A stretch of DNA of 38,494 bases from Pelotomaculum sp. UBA1371. GTDB taxonomy: Bacteria > Bacillota > Desulfotomaculia > Desulfotomaculales > Pelotomaculaceae. Below are positions 33,233-38,494 of the stretch, piece by piece (positions within the stretch are counted from its first letter, which is position 1; every line of letters starts with the position of its first letter). A model generated the notes under the pieces. That model worked only from the letters and a program-made list of their open reading frames with translations, made no database searches and was not told the origin of the DNA. The translations under genes were made by a program, and so were the position numbers. The stretch lies in the NCBI GenBank assembly GCA_002305915.1, contig DBRJ01000021.1:1-38494 (forward strand). The letters run 5' to 3'.

Positions 33233-33928
33233 TTATTCGATTGCCAGTTGGTAGCCGATACCATGCTTCCCCAGAATATACCTGGGCTTGCCGGGGTCGT
33301 CCTCAATTTTTTTGCGAATGCTGCTAATATAATTTCTGAGGTAGTGCAGTTCATTGCGGTATTCAGCACCCCATACCCGGGTCAGCAAATCTTCATGGGT
33401 GAGTACTCTTCCTGCATTACAGGCCAGATGATACAAGACCTGATACTCGGTAGCGGTCAGCTTTGCTTCCTTACCCTTTATGAAGACCCGCTTTTGGGCA
33501 GTATTAATGACCAGGTCACCTGTTGTATAAATTGGGCATTTCGGAACATTTCCCGCTTGACAGGTCCTTCTGAGAACTGCCCTTACGCGTCGCAGCAGTT
33601 CCTCGACACTGAAGGGTTTGGTTAAATAATCGTCGGCCCCCACGTCAAAACCGCGGATCCGGTCCTGCTCACGGGCCCGGCCTGTCAGCATAATAATAGG
33701 AATATCGGAAAACTCCCTGATTTTTCTACAGACATCAAAACCGTTGAATGAGCCGGGAAGCATTATATCCAAAATCAGCAAATCGTAACTGGAAGCTTCC
33801 AGCATCGTTATAGCTGTTTTCCCGTCAGCAGCGACTCCCACTTCATAGCCGCTGGCCAAAAGGTTAACTTTTACCAGCCGCACCAGGCGGGGTTCGTCAT
33901 CCACGATCAGGATCCTTTTATGCTTCAT
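33233..33928 (-). CDS. OmpR-family response regulator
   Basis: The 231 residues contain a receiver domain (about 4-118; acidic VDDEP, phospho-acceptor Asp in LLILDIMLPG, Thr in MLTGRA, Lys in YLTKPFSVEE) and an OmpR/PhoB winged helix (about 135-230; KEAKLTATEYQVLYHLA, LLTRVWG, GIGYQL). It resembles KdpE-type regulators. The frame reads back to TTG 33934, but ATG 33928 suits GAGGGGGG. It overlaps the kinase stop by about 11 bases, so the two form one operon with the kinase first. It would activate or repress target promoters upon phosphorylation; targets are unknown. Confidence 0.92.
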   Translation of the reverse strand: MKHKRILIVDDEPRLVRLVKVNLLASGYEVGVAADGKTAITMLEASSYDLLILDIMLPGSFNGFDVCRKIREFSDIPIIMLTGRAREQDRIRGFDVGADDYLTKPFSVEELLRRVRAVLRRTCQAGNVPKCPIYTTGDLVINTAQKRVFIKGKEAKLTATEYQVLYHLACNAGRVLTHEDLLTRVWGAEYRNELHYLRNYISSIRKKIEDDPGKPRYILGKHGIGYQLAIE

Positions 33929-35201
33929 CACCAACCCCCCTCGTACTCAGGCCGGACGGCAGTTCAGTTAAGCTTTCAGGCAGGCTGCAGGGCAATGTGA
34001 AGTAAAGAGTGGTACCCTGACCCAGCTTGCTTTTAGCCCAGATTTTACCACCGTGGCTGATTAGTACCTGACGGGCTAGAGGTAAGCCCAGTCCCATTCC
34101 CTTTTGATGCTCCTGGTTATTGGTGTTTACCCGGAAAAACTTTTCGAACAGCCGGTTTAAATGCTCGTCATCGATACCGATACCCTGATCTGCCACTGAA
34201 ATAACAACTTCCCCGGGCGCAAGTTCTCCTTTAATAGTTATTCTGGTTTTTTCAATGGAATACTTGACCGCATTGTCCACAAGGTTGCGAATTACCTGCT
34301 CGATTCTAATGGGATCCGCTTCCACGTATGGGAAATGTTCTGGAAACATTACGGTAAACTGATGGTTCTTGCTGCGGAAGGAGGAATCCCTGAGTACTTT
34401 GTTGACGATTTGGGGCAGTAAAACCTCTTGTTTCTTTAGTTCAATCTCCCCTTTCCAACTTAAGGTGGAGGAATCGAGCAAGTTATCAATCAAACTCTCA
34501 ATGTGATCTGTTTCTTCATCAATAATACTGAGAAACTCCCTTTGTGAAACAGGGTCCCACTTTACATCTTTCCTGAGTAAAGTGGTGACGTACCCCTTGA
34601 TGCAGGCCAGTGGCGTTCTTAAGTCGTGGGATAGTCCCGCCAGCATTTCCGACCACATTTGGGCCATATCCCCGGAGGGAAGAAAATAGGAGGTATTTTT
34701 AACGTTATTCTTGCCGGTATCGCAAGCAGATGCGATTGTATTTACAAATGCCTTAAGCAGTTCTTGAAAGGGACCATGATTTAGCAGGCTTCCTTCGCCG
34801 GAAACAAGCAAAAAACCTTTTCCGCCGCTCATGGGTAAACAGACAACCTTTCGGCTTGCTTGTTCATTTTTCTCAAACACGCAATTGATTACGGGGCAAG
34901 CAGAACCGGAGCAAGGAAAGGTTTTTCCGGACTGGTCCCGGCGGGAACAGCAGAGATCGGCTGCGGCAAACTTCACAGTATAGGAATGGGCATTGTCATT
35001 GTCATCACAGGCAAAATAAACCACATAGCGCTGCTCTTGAAAAATTCCCAGGGCACAGCTGTTAATGCCCAGGGTTGTCATGAGCCATCCGGGAACCCAG
35101 TCAAGATTTGCCTGTTCCTGGAACAATCTTTCAGCAAAATTAAGGCATTTTATAAAAGTATTAACAGGATCGTTAATTTTTGAGCTGGTATTCTGGTCCA
35201 T
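33918..35201 (-). CDS. Soluble Cys-rich GAF-like sensor histidine kinase
   Basis: The 427 residues have no membrane segment. The N-terminal 170 residues look GAF-like (SCALGIFQEQRYVVYFAC, KGFLLVSGEGSLL) and carry a Cys cluster at about 85-108 (CCSRRD...PCSGSACPVINC) plus further Cys, suggestive of a redox, metal or iron-sulfur sensor. HisKA has His192 (LSHDLRTPLACIKG) and HATPase_c follows (RNLVDNAVKYS, DQGIGIDD, GMGLGLPLAR). It resembles the KdpD-type output kinases. It overlaps its partner response regulator gene at 33928. ATG at 35201 gives the longest N terminus; the preceding region is AT-rich. Confidence 0.9.
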   Translation of the reverse strand: MDQNTSSKINDPVNTFIKCLNFAERLFQEQANLDWVPGWLMTTLGINSCALGIFQEQRYVVYFACDDNDNAHSYTVKFAAADLCCSRRDQSGKTFPCSGSACPVINCVFEKNEQASRKVVCLPMSGGKGFLLVSGEGSLLNHGPFQELLKAFVNTIASACDTGKNNVKNTSYFLPSGDMAQMWSEMLAGLSHDLRTPLACIKGYVTTLLRKDVKWDPVSQREFLSIIDEETDHIESLIDNLLDSSTLSWKGEIELKKQEVLLPQIVNKVLRDSSFRSKNHQFTVMFPEHFPYVEADPIRIEQVIRNLVDNAVKYSIEKTRITIKGELAPGEVVISVADQGIGIDDEHLNRLFEKFFRVNTNNQEHQKGMGLGLPLARQVLISHGGKIWAKSKLGQGTTLYFTLPCSLPESLTELPSGLSTRGVGDEA

Positions 35202-35434
35202 ACGCTATCTCCCTGTCTGGTGACACGCATCCATTGATGCATTTAATTCTTCCATCATAACCATTACCTAAAGCCATATTCTTTTACTTTAGGTCAATTA
35301 AACCGATATTAGAATTCTATCAAAATCTAAAAAAACATACCAGACTTACTCACTATAATAATTTAGATGTATTCTTTATTGCCTGAGCAAGATCAGGAAT
35401 ATGTTTATAATTCTAACGGCAAAGATTACCCTTT
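35202..35434. other. AT-rich gap upstream of the kinase gene
   Basis: This is the probable promoter region of the minus-strand two-component operon. I see no gene, and no operator or RNA element that I can name. Confidence 0.4.
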
Positions 35435-35623
35435 TTAGTTAGCTTCGTATTTGTTAAGAGAGGTACTTGCCACCTGTGGAAGTATCTCTCTCGTGGTCTT
35501 CCCGTGGTCTACGCGGGAAATAATGGCGATATTTCTAAATAAATTTGCGGACACAGCTATTATAACCTCCTTCCAAACTTTACTATTATACCAATTATTC
35601 TGCTTGCCTACAACTGTATGCAT
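35435..35623 (-). pseudogene. typA: N-terminal fragment of a TypA/BipA-type GTPase
   Basis: A 62-codon frame contains SANLFRNIAIISRVDHGKTT, which is the start and G1 loop of TypA/BipA (family: RNIAIIAHVDHGKTT). After the P-loop the sequence turns into unrelated residues and stops, so more than 90 percent of the gene is missing. AAGGAGG lies before an in-frame GTG (GTG TCC GCA) that matches the usual TypA start, and a second GGAGGAG precedes the ATG at 35623. This is a truncated duplicate or relict of a translational GTPase gene. Confidence 0.6.
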
Positions 35624-35679
35624 CCAGGCTCCTCCTCAAGTCAGGGCCATATTAATGTTAACATACAGTTGAAATAATC

Positions 35680-35710
35680 TGTACATCAAGTACATTTTAC
35701 AAGTTGTAAA
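35680..35710. promoter_or_regulatory. Two adjacent palindromes, candidate operators
   Basis: TGTACATCAAGTACA (35680-35694) and TTTACAAGTTGTAAA (35696-35710) are dyad-symmetric 15-mers one base apart, the second perfect around a central G. They lie about 190 bp upstream of the small plus-strand gene at 35903. The binding protein is unknown. Confidence 0.4.
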
Positions 35711-35902
35711 TATGCGTTCATAAGGGTTACGGAGCAATAGAAAGCTGTGGCGAAACAATTAGTATTAAATATTGATACTTTCGTGTTCGTGCAAAATAGC
35801 AATAAAACTATATATTACTAGTCCTGCGAAGTGCGTTTTTACGCATGAAAAGGGCTAAAAGCAGGTACAAATAAAATAAAAAACAACGGCGAGGTGTGTG
35901 TT

Positions 35903-36136
35903 GTGGAGCGTAACGATCAAGGCAAATACAGAATGACAAGCTGTTATCACCTCTCGCCCCGGGAACTATCAGAAATCCATAAGAAATACGGTCGTCCAGG
36001 GGAATTATCACCTGGACGACCGGCCACCAGAAAGCGCAACCGTCTCGATGAAACACTGTCCGCCCTGGATCGCAAGGATCCCCGCACAATCACTCCATTC
36101 GATGAGGAAAACGAGTTTGAGCCTGACCTTGGTTAG
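35903..36136 (+). CDS. Small charged protein, unknown
   Basis: This protein of 77 residues is not recognised. It is Arg/Glu-rich, with YHLSPRELSEIHKKYGRPG and a tail rich in acidic residues (FDEENEFEPDLG). GGCGAGGTG precedes the GTG at 35903; the frame is open back to 35894. Its coding sequence contains a 12-bp perfect inverted repeat (35989-36000 with 36011-36022), which on RNA would form a stem inside the coding region. No membrane segment or signal peptide. Confidence 0.5.
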   Translation: MERNDQGKYRMTSCYHLSPRELSEIHKKYGRPGELSPGRPATRKRNRLDETLSALDRKDPRTITPFDEENEFEPDLG

Positions 36137-36227
36137 GTTTGAAAAAAATCATACTCAGCTTCGAATTTTTAAATTGGAAAGGAGACTTCCGTTAAGCCGG
36201 CAGGCGGCAGATCGTGCATGGAATAAA

Positions 36228-36260
36228 AACCCCTGCCTCGATTGACGTCGGGCAGGGGTT
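36228..36260. terminator. Bidirectional intrinsic terminator
   Basis: AACCCCTGCC (36228-36237) pairs with GGCAGGGGTT (36251-36260) with a 13-nt loop. AAAAA lies on both sides, giving a T-run in each direction. It serves the small plus-strand gene and the minus-strand secreted protein gene. Confidence 0.8.
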
Positions 36261-36294
36261 AAAAATTCAGTGTTAATTCTCTTCCGCTATTTCT

Positions 36295-36792
36295 TTAGTT
36301 TGTTTTCCATCCTTTAATTACGTAATAGTACTGGGTAATACCATCCTTGTCTTTGTAATGGCCCCATTCGTATTCCAGATCAGGGTCCATGTAGAAGTAA
36401 TGCTTGACACCATTGTCGTCAATGTAGTAGAACCATTCACCCTGTTGGCTGGAATTTTTGTAAAAATGGTCCGGACAGTGACAATAAATGTCTCCGTTCC
36501 TCTCATAAAAAGAAATGAATTTTGCTTTTTTATGATGGGGATGTCCCTTGTGGTTGGTTATACCTTTTACGGCAACCCTATCCGAATAGTTAATTAGCTT
36601 TTTAATAACAACTGGATCCGCTGGATTGGCATTTGAATGATACCAGGAATAGCCCCGGGTGCCGTCTCCAATGGAGCCTTGCTGCGCATTGCCGTAAAAG
36701 GTAATTTCTTTTACTACCTGACCGGCAAAAGCTGCGGTAGAAAGTGTAAGTGACATCAAAAGAGTCATAATTAGTACTGTAATTTTCCGCAT
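36295..36792 (-). CDS. Secreted Tyr/His/Lys-rich protein, unknown
   Basis: The 165-residue precursor has a clear signal peptide (MRKITVLIMTLLMSLTLSTAAFA, cut before GQ). The mature part is rich in Tyr, His, Lys and Asp: HKGHPHHKKAK near 82-92, a CHC pair around 104, and two short repeats with DDNGVKHYFY and DKDGITQYYY, each a turn followed by aromatic residues. The His-rich stretch may bind metal; the C-terminal aromatic repeats recall cell-wall-type repeats. GGGAG precedes the ATG. Function unknown. It stands alone between a terminator and a long gap. Confidence 0.7.
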   Translation of the reverse strand: MRKITVLIMTLLMSLTLSTAAFAGQVVKEITFYGNAQQGSIGDGTRGYSWYHSNANPADPVVIKKLINYSDRVAVKGITNHKGHPHHKKAKFISFYERNGDIYCHCPDHFYKNSSQQGEWFYYIDDNGVKHYFYMDPDLEYEWGHYKDKDGITQYYYVIKGWKTN

Positions 36793-37376
36793 TGAATAGT
36801 ATCTCCCTTTTTTAATATAATTAGTTTAATTACCGGGCATTTAAAACTATAATAATGTTTTTAACTTAAATCAAGTTGTAAATTATGGCTTGCCTGATAA
36901 TAAAGGGGTTAAGGGACAGAACAAGCGATTTACATATAACTATTTAATGTATTTTGGCAATAAGTTCTCACATGGTTTAAATATTTGTATGTATGTTATT
37001 ATTGAAAGGAAAAATTGCTTCATTGATTAAAGCTATAGTAATAAACAGGTTTTTGGTTTACCTGTTACGAGCATGTGCGAGGATTTCTCTGTTAAAAAAT
37101 TACAAATACTCAACAATCATAATAAAAATTTTTAAATAAATTTTCTTCTATGGCAGGAAATTTATCGTCAATGCCGAAATATAAATGAGCATAAGAAGGA
37201 TATAAATCCTGTTTTGATGATGGCTATGGGTATCTCACTAGTAGGATGGTAGCAAGCTGGACCCGATTTTTAACAAATGGCAGGACGGCAGGACGGTAGG
37301 AAGAGGGAACGCGGTATTTCGCCAGATCTTATCCGGCATTGTTTTTAGCCGGTTAGAGGTGTTGCTGCAGTTCTTG
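36793..37376. other. Long AT-rich gap and leader before the TRAP gene
   Basis: No gene was found. AACAGGT (37044-37050) and ACCTGTT (37060-37066) form a small hairpin, and CCGGC (37333-37337) pairs with GCCGG (37348-37352). AGGGAACGCGGT occurs at 37304-37315 and again at 37449-37460, inside the next gene. GTAGGA occurs at 37241 and 37296 and is complementary to TCCTAC of the terminator at 37381-37386, so it could act as an antiterminator. Confidence 0.4.
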
Positions 37377-37399
37377 AAACTCCTACGGGAGTTTTTTTT
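37377..37399 (+). terminator. Intrinsic terminator in front of the TRAP gene
   Basis: AAACTCC (37377-37383) pairs with GGAGTTT (37388-37394) around a TACG tetraloop, followed by an eight-T run (37392-37399). It ends 29 bases before the start codon of the following gene, so it can act as an attenuator. Confidence 0.75.
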
Positions 37400-37427
37400 G
37401 TTTGGAAAAAAAGGAGGATGAAGAGAA

Positions 37428-38494
37428 GTGAAGGTAAGGTTTCGGAACAGGGAACGCGGTTTAGCCGGATTCAAAAAGGCAGGTGTTTTAGGCCTGGCGG
37501 TGCTGCTGTTGCTTTCTTTTTGCGGCTGCTCATCGTCACCTCAAACCCAGGGCAGTGGTCAGGCCGCAGTCGAACTCAAACTGGCGCACTTTTTCCCGGG
37601 AACCCACCCGGCTGAGATGGAACTGATCCAACCCTGGGCTAATGCCATTGAAGAGGCCACCAACGGCCAGGTTAAGATTACAAGCTATCCGAATCAGACT
37701 CTGCTGCAGGCGGACGCAATTTACGACGGAGTGGTAAACGGGATTGCCGATCTGGGTCTTTCCTGCTTCTCCTATACCAGGGGGCGCTTTCCTTTGCTGG
37801 AGGCTTTCGAACTGCCGGGTGTGATTTACAAAAACTCCAAGGTGGCCAGCAAAGTTGCCTGGGAGGGGATTAAGCAGTTAAAGCCGGCGGAAGTCCAGGA
37901 TACTAAACTGATGATGGTTTTAACCACCGGTTCCGGTGATTTGTTTACCAAAGTTCCGGTCCGCAGTCACAGCGATCTTCAGGGACTGGCTATCAGGGCT
38001 ACCGGTCTCAGTGCTCAAACTTTGCAGGTACTGGGAGCAAACCCGGTTGCCATGCCCCAGTCGGAAGCCTACGAAGCCCTGTCCAAAGGAGTGGTCCAGG
38101 GGAACCTTGGTCCGGTGGAAGTACTGCAGGGCTGGAAGCACGGCGAGGTAACCGAATATTTAACCATAACGCCATTTCTGTACAATACTTTGTTCTTTAT
38201 TACAATGAACCTTGACCAGTGGAATGCCCTGGATCCGGAAATTCAAGCGGCCATCGAAAAGGTTAATGAGGAATATTTTGAAAAAGTAGCCATGGGGCTG
38301 TGGGATAAACAGAATGAAGCCGCCCTGAAGTGGGCTGTTGAAACCTGCGGTATGGAAGTGATTAACCTGCCCCGGGAAGAAACGGACCGCTGGATTAGCC
38401 TTGTGTCTCCCGTCCAGGAACAGTATGTTTCAAAAATGAAGGAAAAGGGCCTGCCGGGTCAGGAAGCGCTGGATCTGGTTAAAGAGCTGGCGGA
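37428..38494 (+). CDS. TRAP transporter solute-binding lipoprotein (DctP family), 3' truncated
   Basis: The gene runs off the window after 355 codons without a stop. GTG at 37428 follows AAGGAGG spaced 10 bases. The N terminus has basic residues, a membrane segment (AGVLGLAVLLLLSF) and a lipobox-like CGC-SSS end, with Cys34 probably lipidated. The rest is a DctP-type periplasmic binding protein: LAHFFPGTHPAEMEL, WANAIEEATNGQVKI, a RATGLSAQTLQVLGANP Arg site and a GVVQGNLGPVEVL segment. TRAP systems import carboxylates using ion gradients; the permease subunits should follow downstream. Expression is probably attenuated by the terminator just upstream. Confidence 0.88.
   Translation, partial: MKVRFRNRERGLAGFKKAGVLGLAVLLLLSFCGCSSSPQTQGSGQAAVELKLAHFFPGTHPAEMELIQPWANAIEEATNGQVKITSYPNQTLLQADAIYDGVVNGIADLGLSCFSYTRGRFPLLEAFELPGVIYKNSKVASKVAWEGIKQLKPAEVQDTKLMMVLTTGSGDLFTKVPVRSHSDLQGLAIRATGLSAQTLQVLGANPVAMPQSEAYEALSKGVVQGNLGPVEVLQGWKHGEVTEYLTITPFLYNTLFFITMNLDQWNALDPEIQAAIEKVNEEYFEKVAMGLWDKQNEAALKWAVETCGMEVINLPREETDRWISLVSPVQEQYVSKMKEKGLPGQEALDLVKELA

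Noticed and set aside
36955..36975. TTGGCAATAAGTTCTC as a sigma-54 promoter for the TRAP gene
   Set aside because: The -12 GC is missing at the required spacing, and it lies about 460 bp from the gene.
37278..37302. Two ACGG motifs suggesting a guanidine-II (mini-ykkC) riboswitch
   Set aside because: The flanks of the ACGG motifs are not complementary, so the two required hairpins cannot form.

Overview
The window looks like chromosome of an anaerobic, low-to-mid G+C Gram-positive bacterium of the Desulfotomaculum/Pelotomaculum type (Peptococcaceae and relatives). This is inferred from strong AGGAGG ribosome binding sites, frequent TTG/GTG starts, a GatCAB amidotransferase, sporulation-kinase-like histidine kinases, S-layer-homology (SLH) proteins and a BirA-type biotin operator. 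No rRNA, tRNA, CRISPR array, insertion sequence or phage gene was seen.

Layout. 1-2.2 kb: 3' part of a large SF2 helicase and a MoaE-like protein. 2.4-5.2 kb: an orphan five-PAS histidine kinase. 5.3-8.5 kb: a small unknown protein, an XRE regulator, an atypical NCS2 permease, a decayed stretch and an unknown protein. 8.6-11.3 kb: bioB behind a BirA operator, a DMT exporter, a TetR remnant and a small unknown protein. 11.5-14.1 kb: two flavodoxin-fold oxidoreductases flanking an ArsR-type regulator that overlaps a PspB-like membrane protein. 14.4-17.7 kb: gatCAB behind a near-consensus promoter. 18.0-22.5 kb (minus strand): a compact operon of a two-domain KaiC, a one-domain KaiC-like ATPase, a V4R sensor protein, a winged-helix protein and a PAS histidine kinase. 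22.8-27.5 kb (divergent): two tandem exported YcdB/YcdC-SLH paralogues. 27.6-29.8 kb: remnant of a periplasmic adaptor followed by a MacB-type ABC exporter. 29.9-33.0 kb (minus): glutamine-synthetase-like gene, gdhA and a small Cys protein. 33.2-35.2 kb (minus): a two-component system with a soluble Cys-rich sensor. 35.4-38.5 kb: a typA fragment, two small proteins and a TRAP solute-binding lipoprotein behind an intrinsic terminator; the last gene runs off the window.

The most notable points are: (1) GatA has Ala where the amidase catalytic Lys79 should be and His where the Gln-binding Asp is expected, although both catalytic Ser are present; (2) the glutamine synthetase homologue beside gdhA has lost two metal-ligand Glu and the flap Glu, so it looks like a pseudoenzyme; (3) the KaiC/KaiC/V4R/wHTH/histidine-kinase operon looks like a self-contained signalling module without kaiA or kaiB. 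Points 1 and 2 both touch glutamine chemistry, but any link between them is speculation.
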